From contig NZ_PXYL01000006.1 in the NCBI RefSeq assembly GCF_003012705.1, positions 248,001 through 312,000 of the forward strand: 64,000 nt of DNA, written 5' to 3'. The translations under genes were made by a program, and so were the position numbers. The notes beneath the pieces are model-generated. The model was not told the DNA's origin. It was given only the letters and a program-made list of their open reading frames with translations, and did not search any database. Source of the DNA: Pseudaminobacter soli (ex Li et al. 2025) (lineage in GTDB: Bacteria; Pseudomonadota; Alphaproteobacteria; Rhizobiales; Rhizobiaceae). Shown in pieces: positions 46,065-54,348 of this stretch (within the stretch, counting starts at the first letter, position 1; each line of letters begins with the position of its first letter).

Positions 46065-47393
46065 CTATGCGACGGCTTCGTCCTGCTCATCCAGCCAGCC
46101 ACCGGTGAAGCCGGCCCGCCGCAGGCCTGCCACCAGATAGGGGCATTGACGCATCCATTCCCACAGAAGGCCGGTGCGATAGTTCTCGATCATCAATGTG
46201 ATCGGGCCCTGATTGAGCCCCCAATGCCAGGCCGAGACCCAGCCAAATGGGTTGTGCGACTTGTCGGGGAAGGTTGGGTTGTAGCTCGTCTTGAAGCCAT
46301 AGGGGCTCTTGGCCTTCAACTGCACCTCATGGATGAAGTGGTCGATTGCCTCCAGGACGATCTCTGGTGCGAAGGGCAGGGAAGCCACCACGGCCCACGG
46401 GGCAATCGTGCCGTCGTCAGGGCCGTAGGGCACGCCGCGCCCGATATAGTCATAAAACTGGCGGCTGATGCCATCGACCTTCAGCGTAGCCGGTCCCGGC
46501 CCGTCACTGGCCGTTATGCCCCAGCAGCAATGGGCGTAGCCGGCAAACCCAAGCGGATTGTGGATCGCATATTGCTGCTGGACGAATGTGGCGCGTCGGC
46601 TGTTTTCGAAATAGTCGATGCCCTTGTCGCGCATATAGGCGTCCTGAATGCCGCGGAAATCGACCCAGATATGCGAGAGCTGATGGGTGAAAAGCGGCCC
46701 CGCATAGAGGTAGTCGAAGCCGTGGCAGTTCTTCCATTCATAGGTGGAACACCAGGCAGCATAGCTGCTCTTGGGCAGCGGGAATGTCGGCGAGCCGAGC
46801 CCCAGCAAATACAGCAGCAGCGCCTCGTCGTAGCCTTCCCAGCGATACTTGATGAAGCCGTTTTCCGGCGTCCAGCCATGCGTGACCGTATCGCCGCCAT
46901 TCTGCATCCAGCGCCAGTCGGCGCGCTTATAGAGCTCTTCGGCCAGTGTCCGGATCTCTTTTTCCTCAGCGGTATCGCGATCGAAATAGACCCTGGCGGT
47001 CAATGCTCCGGCCAAGAGGAATGTGGTGTCCACGGTGGACAGTTCGCAGTTCCATGCACGCCTGCCCGTCTTCATGTCGAGGAAATGGTAGAAGAAGCCT
47101 CGATAACCGGTGGCATCCGGCTCGGGCCCCTGCGGGCTGTTCCAGAAGAACCGTAGCGTCTTGAGCGTTCGCTCCAGGGCTCGCTCGCGGGTCATGAAAC
47201 CTCGCTTCACGCCTATGGGATACGCCGCCAGCGCCAGCCCGGTGGCGGCGATGCTGGCCGGCCAGCCCTTCTCGGTCTTGTCGAGGATAAGCCCGTTTTC
47301 GAGGCTGGCTTCGTGGATGAAGTAGCTGAACGACTCGCGCTGGAGTTCCTGCAGCTCGTCTTCGACTGATACGTCAATGCGGTTGAGATTCAT
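46065..47393 (-). CDS. Glycoamylase-like (GH144-related) protein
   Basis: A 442-residue protein with the pfam Glycoamylase-type (alpha/alpha)6 barrel seen in beta-1,2-glucanases of family GH144 and in the tail domain of cyclic beta-1,2-glucan synthases. Landmarks are ESFSYFIHEASLENGLILD, IAATGLALAAYPIGVKRG, NCELSTVDTTFLLAGAL, GYDEALLLYLLGLGSP and FGWVSAWHWGLNQGPITLMI; the acidic residues E and D in these blocks are candidates for catalysis. No signal peptide is present, so it is probably cytoplasmic. ATG 47393 (MNLNRIDVS) has GGCGGA upstream; ATG 47408 is an alternative. It converges on rhaI and is divergent from the transketolase. It may act on glucans; the substrate is unknown. Confidence 0.8.
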   Translation of the reverse strand: MNLNRIDVSVEDELQELQRESFSYFIHEASLENGLILDKTEKGWPASIAATGLALAAYPIGVKRGFMTRERALERTLKTLRFFWNSPQGPEPDATGYRGFFYHFLDMKTGRRAWNCELSTVDTTFLLAGALTARVYFDRDTAEEKEIRTLAEELYKRADWRWMQNGGDTVTHGWTPENGFIKYRWEGYDEALLLYLLGLGSPTFPLPKSSYAAWCSTYEWKNCHGFDYLYAGPLFTHQLSHIWVDFRGIQDAYMRDKGIDYFENSRRATFVQQQYAIHNPLGFAGYAHCCWGITASDGPGPATLKVDGISRQFYDYIGRGVPYGPDDGTIAPWAVVASLPFAPEIVLEAIDHFIHEVQLKAKSPYGFKTSYNPTFPDKSHNPFGWVSAWHWGLNQGPITLMIENYRTGLLWEWMRQCPYLVAGLRRAGFTGGWLDEQDEAVA

Positions 47394-47657
47394 GCCATCC
47401 GCCTGCATTTTTCGCGGCGTGCTTGCGACGGTGCCCGGCGCACTGTCATTTGCGTCCGCTGATGAAAATTATGTATTGCGTATGTTGTCGCAAACAAGTT
47501 TTCGGCGCGATGGCCTGGCATCTGGCACTTCGGGCTCTCACACACCTTTCCGCCGCCACCGCCTCCCCTAGTTTACCTCGTCGTAACGGCGACCCCGCTG
47601 GTCGCTCTAAAACCTCCATCCATTTTCATGACTTGAAGAAGCGGAAGAGGAAGCACG

Positions 47658-49838
47658 ATGAGTCCAGTTCACACTCATCCCGTTATAGGACAGGCTCCCA
47701 AGGCAAGAGCGCGCAGCCGTCGTGGCACTGCCGCCAGCCTGGCCCCTGAGCCGAAAGCCGAGGAGCGGGTCGGCGCTGGCTTAATCGAGGAGCTGTCCAT
47801 CAACACCATCCGCACGCTGTCGATCGATGCCGTGCAGCAGGCCGATTCAGGCCATCCCGGCACTCCGATGGCGCTGGCGCCGCTCGTCTATACGCTGTGG
47901 CAGGATTTCCTCCGTTTCGACCCCGAAGACGCGATCTGGCCGAACCGGGACCGCTTCGTGCTGTCCATCGGCCACGCCTCGATGCTGCTCTATTCGATGC
48001 TCTATCTCACCGGCGTGAAGGCGGTGAACGCGGAATATGAGCGACCCGGTGAGCCGGCCGTAACATTGGAGGACATAAAGCGCTTCCGCGAAATCGGCAG
48101 CAAATGCCCCGGGCATCCGGAGTATCGCCTCACCACCGGCGTCGAAACGACGACCGGCCCGCTGGGCCAGGGCTGCGCGACGAGCGTCGGCATGGCGATC
48201 GCCGGAGACTGGCTGGCGAAACGCTTCAATCGCCCAAGGTTCACCATGTTCAACTATTCCGTCTACACGCTGTGCGGCGACGGCGACATGATGGAAGGCG
48301 TGGCGAGCGAGGCGGCCTCGCTCGCGGGCCATCTGATGCTCGGAAACCTGTGCTGGATCTACGACAGCAACCGCGTCACCATCGAGGGCCATACGGACAT
48401 CACCTTCAGCGAAGACGTCGCGACGCGCTTTCTGGCCTATGGCTGGAACGTTTTGCGCGTAGGCGACGCCAACGACACCGAACGGATCGCGCAGGCGATC
48501 GAGAGGTTCCGGCGGACCAACGACGTTCCAACTCTCATCATCGTCGAGAGCCACATCGGCTACGGCTCCCCGCACAAGCACGACACAAGTGCCGCGCACG
48601 GAGAGCCACTCGGCGAGGAGGAGGTGCGTCTTGCCAAGCGCTCCTACGGTTGGCCCGAGGATGCCAAGTTTCTCGTCCCTGACGGCGTCCGCGAACACTT
48701 CCACGCCGGCATCGGCCGACGGGGCGCAAAGCTGCGCAAGGCATGGGCATCGATGCTCGAGTCTTACCGCGCGAAATACCCGGAGCTTGCCAAGGAGCTT
48801 GAGCAGATGCAAAGGCGCGAGCTGCCTGACGGCTGGGACGCCGATTTGCCGAGCTTCCCTGCCGATGCGAAGGGCCTGGCCACCCGCGACTCTTCCGCCA
48901 AGGTGCTGAATGCCATAGCGCCCCGCTATCCCTGGCTTGTCGGCGGTTCGGCCGACCTTGCGCCTTCGACAAAAACCCGCCTTACTTTCGAGCAGGCCGG
49001 CGACTTCGAGGCCGACACCTACGGCGGCCGCAACTTTCACTTTGGCATTCGCGAGCATGCCATGGGCGCCATCCTCAACGGGCTCGCCCTCTGCAAGCTG
49101 CGTCCCTACGGCTCGACCTTCCTGACGTTCTCAGACTACATGAAGCCGCCGATGCGCCTCAGCGCGCTCATGCAACTGCCCGTTACATTCATCTTCTCGC
49201 ACGACTCCATCGGCCTCGGTCAGGATGGCCCCACGCATCAGCCGGTCGAACAGCTCATCGCTTTGCGCAGCATTCCCGGCCTCGTCACGCTAAGGCCGGC
49301 CGACGCGAATGAGGTGGTGGAAGCCTGGCGCGTCATCATCGGGCACGCGCGTCAGCCGGCGTGTTTGGTGCTCAGCCGCCAGGCACTGCCAACCTTGGAT
49401 CGCAAGCACTACGCCTCGGCGAAAGGCGTCGCCCGCGGCGCCTATGTGATGGCCGACGCTGAGCACGGGAAACCCGAGGTGATCCTCATCGGCACGGGCA
49501 GCGAGGTTGCCATCTGCGCGGAGGCTTATGAAGTCCTCTTGCGGGATGGCGTCGCCGCGCGTCTGGTCAGCATGCCGTCATGGGAATTGTTCGAACAGCA
49601 GAGCGAGGCCTATCGCGACAGCGTTCTGCCGCCCGAGGTTACCGCACGCGTTTCGGTCGAGGCCGGCTCCGTGATCGGCTGGGATCGCTATGTGGGTGAC
49701 GGCGGCGCCAAGATCGGCATGCACACTTTCGGCTCATCGGCACCGCTCAAGGACCTTCTCCACAAATACGGCTTTACGTTGCAGGATGTAGTCGACGCCG
49801 CCATGAAGCAGATCGAGAGGGCCCGCCAGAAGGCCTGA
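47658..49838 (+). CDS. tkt: Transketolase
   Basis: ThDP enzyme of the non-oxidative pentose phosphate pathway, 726 residues. An unusual basic N-terminal extension of about 40 residues (KARARSRRGTAASLAPEPKA) precedes the normal start of the fold at LSINTIRTLSIDAVQQADSG. The ThDP motif is CGDGDMMEGVASEAAS, with substrate histidines in DSGHPGTPMALAP, IGYGSPHKHDTSAAHG and HDSIGLGQDGPTHQP; the pyrimidine domain carries REHAMGAILNG. ATG 47658 is preceded by AGAGGAAG. It is followed after 42 bases by a 6-phosphogluconate dehydrogenase gene, so a pentose phosphate operon is likely. It is probably one of more than one transketolase in the genome. Confidence 0.95.
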   Translation: MSPVHTHPVIGQAPKARARSRRGTAASLAPEPKAEERVGAGLIEELSINTIRTLSIDAVQQADSGHPGTPMALAPLVYTLWQDFLRFDPEDAIWPNRDRFVLSIGHASMLLYSMLYLTGVKAVNAEYERPGEPAVTLEDIKRFREIGSKCPGHPEYRLTTGVETTTGPLGQGCATSVGMAIAGDWLAKRFNRPRFTMFNYSVYTLCGDGDMMEGVASEAASLAGHLMLGNLCWIYDSNRVTIEGHTDITFSEDVATRFLAYGWNVLRVGDANDTERIAQAIERFRRTNDVPTLIIVESHIGYGSPHKHDTSAAHGEPLGEEEVRLAKRSYGWPEDAKFLVPDGVREHFHAGIGRRGAKLRKAWASMLESYRAKYPELAKELEQMQRRELPDGWDADLPSFPADAKGLATRDSSAKVLNAIAPRYPWLVGGSADLAPSTKTRLTFEQAGDFEADTYGGRNFHFGIREHAMGAILNGLALCKLRPYGSTFLTFSDYMKPPMRLSALMQLPVTFIFSHDSIGLGQDGPTHQPVEQLIALRSIPGLVTLRPADANEVVEAWRVIIGHARQPACLVLSRQALPTLDRKHYASAKGVARGAYVMADAEHGKPEVILIGTGSEVAICAEAYEVLLRDGVAARLVSMPSWELFEQQSEAYRDSVLPPEVTARVSVEAGSVIGWDRYVGDGGAKIGMHTFGSSAPLKDLLHKYGFTLQDVVDAAMKQIERARQKA

Positions 49839-49880
49839 GTTCGGCGGACGGCGTGTCGGCATTCAGCAAGGAGGAAGTTG

Positions 49881-50891
49881 ATGCAGCTTGGCATTGTTGG
49901 ACTGGGCCGCATGGGCGGCAATATCTGCCGGCGTCTGTTGAAGGCGGGGCATGACACCGTGGTGTACGACACCAGTGTCGAGACCCGGGAAGCGCTGGCG
50001 AAAGAAGGGGCCACGGCGACCGGGTCCCTTGCCATGCTGGTGAAAGTGCTCGACGAAAAACCGCGCGCGGTCTGGCTCATGCTTCCAGCCGGGAAAATCA
50101 CCGAGGACTGTGTCGCGCAGCTTGGCGATCTTCTCGAGCCGGATGACATCATCATCGATGGCGGCAACACCTTCTACAAGGACGATATCCGGCGCGCGAA
50201 GCAATTGGCCGGCAAGCGCATCCGCTATGTCGATTGCGGCACGTCCGGCGGCGTTTGGGGTCTTGAGCGCGGCTACTGCATGATGATCGGCGGGCCAAAG
50301 GAAGCGGTGGACCACCTCGACCCGATCTTTTCCGCGTTGGCGCCCGGGCTGGGTGACATTTCGCGCACGCCGCGACGGGAGAAATACGATCCGCGCGCCG
50401 AGCGCGGCTATATCCACGCCGGTCCAAGCGGCGCCGGTCACTTCGTGAAGATGGTGCACAACGGCATCGAATACGGGTTGATGCAGGCCTATGCCGAAGG
50501 ATTTGACATCCTCCGCAGCAAGGACTCGGATGATTTGCCGGCCGACGAGCGATTTTCCCTCAACCTGCCGGACATTGCCGAGGTCTGGCGGCGCGGCAGC
50601 GTCATTTCTTCCTGGCTGCTCGACATCGGCGCCGCAGCACTGGCCGAGGATCCGCAACTGGCCGGTTTCTCCGGTTTCGTTCAGGATTCCGGCGAGGGCC
50701 GCTGGACCGTCGAGGCCGCTATCGAGGAAGCGGTTCCTGCCGACGTTCTGACGGCTTCACTGTTTGCGCGCTTCCGCTCGCGGCAGGAACACACGTTTGG
50801 AGAAAAGCTTCTTTCGGCCTTGCGTCTCGGCTTTGGCGGGCATGTCGAGGCACCCGAGCCCAACGACCCCGGACCCAAGGCAAAAAAGTAG
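49881..50891 (+). CDS. gnd: 6-phosphogluconate dehydrogenase (decarboxylating), short type
   Basis: Oxidises 6-phosphogluconate to ribulose-5-phosphate and CO2. At 336 residues it belongs to the short (YqeC/GndA-like) class rather than the usual 470-residue enzyme. ATG 49881 has AAGGAGG at 49869-49874. NAD(P) motif [16 protein letters not shown] (residues 4-19), substrate motif [15 protein letters not shown], and catalytic lysine/histidine segment [19 protein letters not shown] are all present. It has the short class's [11 protein letters not shown] helix. It forms a likely operon with tkt. Its terminator is probably the palindrome at 50932-50961 inside the opposing HAD gene. Confidence 0.93.
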   Translation: MQLGIVGLGRMGGNICRRLLKAGHDTVVYDTSVETREALAKEGATATGSLAMLVKVLDEKPRAVWLMLPAGKITEDCVAQLGDLLEPDDIIIDGGNTFYKDDIRRAKQLAGKRIRYVDCGTSGGVWGLERGYCMMIGGPKEAVDHLDPIFSALAPGLGDISRTPRREKYDPRAERGYIHAGPSGAGHFVKMVHNGIEYGLMQAYAEGFDILRSKDSDDLPADERFSLNLPDIAEVWRRGSVISSWLLDIGAAALAEDPQLAGFSGFVQDSGEGRWTVEAAIEEAVPADVLTASLFARFRSRQEHTFGEKLLSALRLGFGGHVEAPEPNDPGPKAKK

Positions 50892-50928
50892 TTCGGACAC
50901 CTGTTGCCGCGGCTAGGTGGAAGGCTGC

Positions 50929-51618
50929 CTATTCGGAACGGCCGATATCGGCCGTTCCGAAATCCGGCGGTCCGAAGTCAATTAGGTCGGCGATCTGCCT
51001 CACGCTGGCATCGGGTGCCGGGCTAATCTGGGCACCTTCCGATTGAGCGGCGTAGTGGCCTTGGCGGACGAAGACGGTGGTCAACTGGTCCCCAAGCTGC
51101 CGCTTTGCTGAAGCCAGCAGCTGGGGCTTGTCGTCCAGCATGGCATAGTGCCGGGCAGGAAAGCGCCGTTCCACCTCGGCGAGCATGCGGTCCTTGTGCA
51201 GATAGATCAGGACGCGGCCGCCTACCGCATCCCACAGACCCGCGCGCCTTATCTTGCGCGGCTGGAAAACGATGTCGCCGTCCGAGAGAACGACCGTTGT
51301 TCCCATCTTGTTGAGATGTTCGAGTGTAGCAAGAGCGCCGGGATAGACTAGCTGGTCAAACGGGTATTCGAGCAGGAAGCCCGACATCTGCAGAAGCTCG
51401 GTCTCGTTGGTGTTGCCCAGCCGGAATTCCTGCAGGGTGCCGAGGTAATCGGCATAGCCGAGCTTTGCGCGCAACCGCTCGTAGATCTCCCAATAGCGCA
51501 TGCGCTCCACCTCGCCGAAGGCCTGATCGAGCCGTGAGGTGAGATCGGCAACGAAACGGTCATTGTCGAGCAGGGTGTCGTCGACATCGATCAGAAACAC
51601 GAGTTCGGCTGTGGGCAC
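50929..51618 (-). CDS. HAD-superfamily hydrolase
   Basis: A 229-residue cytoplasmic HAD phosphatase-like protein. GTG 51618 has GGAGG at 51625-51629. Catalytic aspartates are D11 and D13 in FLIDVDDTLLDND, motif II is in VVLSDGDI and motif IV in AMLDDKPQLL; a helical cap about 20-85 lies between. The substrate cannot be inferred. It starts 89 bases after tonB on the same strand and may be the last gene of that operon. Odd feature: its last ten codons (FGTADIGRSE) are a perfect palindrome, so the + strand encodes the same ten residues. Confidence 0.88.
   Translation of the reverse strand: MPTAELVFLIDVDDTLLDNDRFVADLTSRLDQAFGEVERMRYWEIYERLRAKLGYADYLGTLQEFRLGNTNETELLQMSGFLLEYPFDQLVYPGALATLEHLNKMGTTVVLSDGDIVFQPRKIRRAGLWDAVGGRVLIYLHKDRMLAEVERRFPARHYAMLDDKPQLLASAKRQLGDQLTTVFVRQGHYAAQSEGAQISPAPDASVRQIADLIDFGPPDFGTADIGRSE
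50932..50961. terminator. Perfect 30-bp palindrome covering the last ten codons of the HAD gene
   Basis: The left half TTCGGAACGGCCGAT (50932-50946) is the exact reverse complement of 50947-50961, with no loop. It lies between converging gnd and the HAD gene and spans exactly the ten last sense codons of the latter. It could act as a bidirectional terminator or a protein-binding site; there is no T run. Confidence 0.5.
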
Positions 51619-51707
51619 GAAATTCCTCCAGGTTTCTCGAATTGCCTATGCGCGCCGTCGAACGCGCGGGCGCTGGGATCGTTCCAGAAGACGTGACTCC
51701 CGCGTCA

Positions 51708-52625
51708 TTACCGGCTGAAGCTCATCGGCACGTTGAAATTCAGATGCGGCGCAGTCACGCCCTTGGGGAATGGCGGGAAGGGCGCGGCCTTTTCCACTAT
51801 GTTCAAGGCCGCCCGATCGAGAACTGACGACCCGGAACTTCGGAGCACCCTTTTGCTCATCAGCTTGCCGGACGAAGATACGCTGAAATTGACCACCACC
51901 GATCCCGACGGCGCGCCGGCGGGAAAGTACCTTCGTGACAAGAGACGGGACGCGACACCGGACATATAGCTGGCCTGCGCGCGCGGATCGGACTTGGCGG
52001 GGGGCAGAGAGGCTTCGCGGCTTTCTTCCTGTTGCCTTGCGCTGCCCTCGCGGCCAGCATTTTCCTTGGTGCGGCTCCGCGTCTCTTCAGGTGGGAGGGT
52101 GGCCGTCTTGCGTTGAGTTTCCCGGTGGCGGGGTTCGGGCTTGGGCGGGGCGGCTGGTTTGGGTTGCTCTAGAGGCTTTGCCTGCTCCAGGACCGACGGT
52201 GCTTCGGGAGAGATCGTGGGGGCCGGTGCCTCCTCGGCCGGTTCTTCGGTCGGGGGCGGGGCGGCCAGCACCGTTTCAGTCGGCCCAGTGTCGGATGTCG
52301 CCGCCGGCGGCGTGCTCTCAGTCACCTCGGCGGGCCGGTTGGACGTTGCCTCCGACGCCTGTCCCGGGTCGGCGGCCTGAATCTCCGGTTCCTGCTCGGT
52401 CGACTGGATTTCGGGAAGCGTGGGTTGTTGAGCATTCAGCGATTCAATGACGAGCGGAACAGTGGTCACCTCGATCGGAATCTCGCTTTGGTGCTCCCCC
52501 GGTCGATCCGGCGAGCTGAATATCCATGCAGCCACGGCGCCATGCGCGAGCAAGGAGAGAGTGACGGCGACCAGGCGTGCCGCCTGCCACGGCCCATAGC
52601 CTGCACGCCAGCCGGAGAGGGTCAC
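51708..52625 (-). CDS. tonB: TonB energy-transducing protein
   Basis: Periplasm-spanning protein linking ExbB/ExbD to the receptor, 305 residues. GTG 52625 overlaps the exbD stop (GTGA). N-terminal membrane anchor about 13-37 (WQAARLVAVTLSLLAHGAVA) includes the family S-x3-H arrangement (SLLAH). A long Pro/Glu/Ala-rich linker (about 65-205) follows, including EQAKPLEQPKPAAPPKPEP. The C-terminal TonB domain (about 215-305) has YMSGVASRLLSRRYFPAGAP, GSVVVNFSVSSSGKLMSKRV and FPPFPKGVTAPHLNFNVPM. It belongs to the receptor-exbB-exbD-tonB operon, so it probably serves the receptor at 54349-56901. Confidence 0.95.
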   Translation of the reverse strand: MTLSGWRAGYGPWQAARLVAVTLSLLAHGAVAAWIFSSPDRPGEHQSEIPIEVTTVPLVIESLNAQQPTLPEIQSTEQEPEIQAADPGQASEATSNRPAEVTESTPPAATSDTGPTETVLAAPPPTEEPAEEAPAPTISPEAPSVLEQAKPLEQPKPAAPPKPEPRHRETQRKTATLPPEETRSRTKENAGREGSARQQEESREASLPPAKSDPRAQASYMSGVASRLLSRRYFPAGAPSGSVVVNFSVSSSGKLMSKRVLRSSGSSVLDRAALNIVEKAAPFPPFPKGVTAPHLNFNVPMSFSR

Positions 52626-53071
52626 GGGGAGGCCGTATCTTTCGTCGGCGCCTGCGCAAGCAGGGAAAATCGCCTGTAGCCAGCTTCGTTCACACGGCCC
52701 AGCATGTCCATCACGGCGCCGTAGTCGGTGCCCTTGTCGGCGCGGATGTAGACGACTGCGTCGCCTTCTGCGGCGCGCAACGCATCGAGACGAGCGGCGA
52801 GATCGGCCAGCGCGACCTTCTCGCTGCGAAGATAGACGCTGCCGTCCGGCGCCACGGTGACGATGACGGGCTTCTTGATCTGGCCGATCTTCTGCGCGCT
52901 GGTGTGCGGAAGATCGACGCGCACGCCCGTCATCATCAAAGGCGCTGCGACCATGAAGATGATGAGCAGGACCAGCGTCACGTCGACGAGCGGGGTGACG
53001 TTGATCTCGGCCGAAGGGCGATAGACCAGGCCATCGCGGTTACCGAGCGTTTGTCGAGGCGACATGCCCAT
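52622..53071 (-). CDS. exbD: ExbD energy-transducing protein
   Basis: Inner-membrane proton channel partner of ExbB, 149 residues. One membrane helix about 23-45, with the essential aspartate in VTPLVDVTLVLLIIFMVA. The periplasmic domain has DGSVYLRSEKVALADLAARL and a C-terminal YIRADKGTDYGAVMDMLGRV, the ExbD/TolR signature. Its ATG overlaps the exbB stop by one base (TGATG) and its stop overlaps the tonB GTG, giving three translationally coupled genes. Confidence 0.95.
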   Translation of the reverse strand: MGMSPRQTLGNRDGLVYRPSAEINVTPLVDVTLVLLIIFMVAAPLMMTGVRVDLPHTSAQKIGQIKKPVIVTVAPDGSVYLRSEKVALADLAARLDALRAAEGDAVVYIRADKGTDYGAVMDMLGRVNEAGYRRFSLLAQAPTKDTASP

Positions 53072-53733
53072 CAGTCGACCCTCGGGGAAGTCTTGGCATT
53101 TTCATACGCAAGGGCCCTCGCGATAGGCGGGATCGCCGCTCCGCCGTTCTGCGCGGCGCGGCCCAGCACCGCCGATATCTGATTGTAGGCGATGACGGCG
53201 GGTATCGCCACGGCGAGGCCGGCGGCCGTGGCAAACAGCGCTTCCGCAATTCCGGGCGCGACGACTTCGAGGCTGGTGTCCTGCGATTGGGCGATGGAGG
53301 CAAAGCTCGTCATGATGCCCCACACGGTGCCGAAAAGGCCGATGAAGGGGGCCGCCGAACTGAGTGTCGCCAGAAACGGGAGCCCACCCTCGAGGCGCCG
53401 CAATTCACCGAGCATCGTCACGCGCATGGTTTCCTCGATCCGCGAACGTGCCTCGTAGGCTGGGGCTTGCCCTGCCGCCAGGTCCGCCTGTTCGCTCCGG
53501 GCCGCGGTCATCACGGCGCCTGCCATGCCGGTAAGCTGGCGCGCGCCGCGGCCGCCTTCCACTGCCAGCCGATGCAAGGCGTCGATCTGGCGCCTGAGGC
53601 TCGCCAGGCGAATGAGCTTCTCGATGATGATCGCCCAGCAGGCGATCGAGCAGATCACTAGAAAGAGAACGATGGCCTGAACCACCGGGTCTGCATGCCG
53701 GACGAGGTCGATGACCGAAAGGCTGGATTCCAT
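53071..53733 (-). CDS. exbB: ExbB energy-transducing protein
   Basis: Inner-membrane proton channel, 220 residues. ATG 53733 (MESSLSVIDLVRHADP) has GGAG about nine bases upstream; a GTG at 53748 is an alternative. Three helices: TM1 VVQAIVLFLVICSIACWAII, TM2 LPFLATLSSAAPFIGLFGTV, with WGIMTSFASIA, TM3 EALFATAAGLAVAIPAVIAY. These carry the MotA/TolQ/ExbB motifs, including the conserved glutamate in IAEALFATA. Preceded by a small secreted protein and the TonB-dependent receptor on the same strand. Confidence 0.94.
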   Translation of the reverse strand: MESSLSVIDLVRHADPVVQAIVLFLVICSIACWAIIIEKLIRLASLRRQIDALHRLAVEGGRGARQLTGMAGAVMTAARSEQADLAAGQAPAYEARSRIEETMRVTMLGELRRLEGGLPFLATLSSAAPFIGLFGTVWGIMTSFASIAQSQDTSLEVVAPGIAEALFATAAGLAVAIPAVIAYNQISAVLGRAAQNGGAAIPPIARALAYENAKTSPRVD

Positions 53734-53792
53734 GCCAATCAACTCCACAACCCGATGAAAGTTTCCACCCTCCCCGTGGCTACTTGGCGTTC

Positions 53793-54251
53793 CTATTTGG
53801 ACAGTGTGGCAGGCCCGCGCGACGACACCGCGAACCTGTCCAGACAGTCAGACACATCCTGCTCGCCGGATTTGCACTCCAGCACATCGTTGACGAACAT
53901 GCTTCCGATCTGGCTGCACGGCGTAGCCTCAAGATCGAAGGTCTTGACGTCCTTCTTGTTCGCTGGAAGAGGCCCAAGATCGATGGCGATGCGCCGGTCG
54001 ATCACGCCGTCCGGCCGAAACAGTACGATGTCGAGCTTGAGCACCGAATAGGCAGCATCGGTTGCGTTGTCGACCACGACATAGGCGCGGCAGCCTTTGC
54101 CGAGGGGCTCGAGCTTGTTCAGTTCCACCGAGATATCATGGGCCGATTGAGCCTGCGTCTGCGCGGCCAGTGCGGTCGCGGGCGAAAACGAGGTCAGAGC
54201 CAGGAGCGCTGCGGTCGAGGCAGGGTAAAGGCGGCGAAGACTTCCAACCAT
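53793..54251 (-). CDS. Secreted protein of unknown function in the TonB operon
   Basis: A 152-residue exported protein not recognised as a named domain. ATG 54251 is chosen because GGGGGAA precedes it; the frame is open to 54344. Signal peptide about 1-35 (LRRLYPASTAALLALTSF, cleaved near ALA-AQ). The mature part reads like a small beta-rich domain with LEPLGKGCRAYVVVDNATDA and IDRRIAIDLGPLPANKKDVK, plus conserved-looking cysteines (GKGCRAY, ATPCSQIG, LECKSGEQDVSDCLD). It sits between the receptor and exbB, about 97 and 59 bases from each, so it is probably a periplasmic accessory of this uptake system. Confidence 0.8.
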   Translation of the reverse strand: MVGSLRRLYPASTAALLALTSFSPATALAAQTQAQSAHDISVELNKLEPLGKGCRAYVVVDNATDAAYSVLKLDIVLFRPDGVIDRRIAIDLGPLPANKKDVKTFDLEATPCSQIGSMFVNDVLECKSGEQDVSDCLDRFAVSSRGPATLSK

Positions 54252-54348
54252 GCGTTCCCCCGAATGACTATTGGAAAAACATCTCTTTGAACGCACCGAT
54301 GAGTGCTGCAGTGAGATATCTGTTCGCGCGGCCTGTTTCGGCAAGGGG

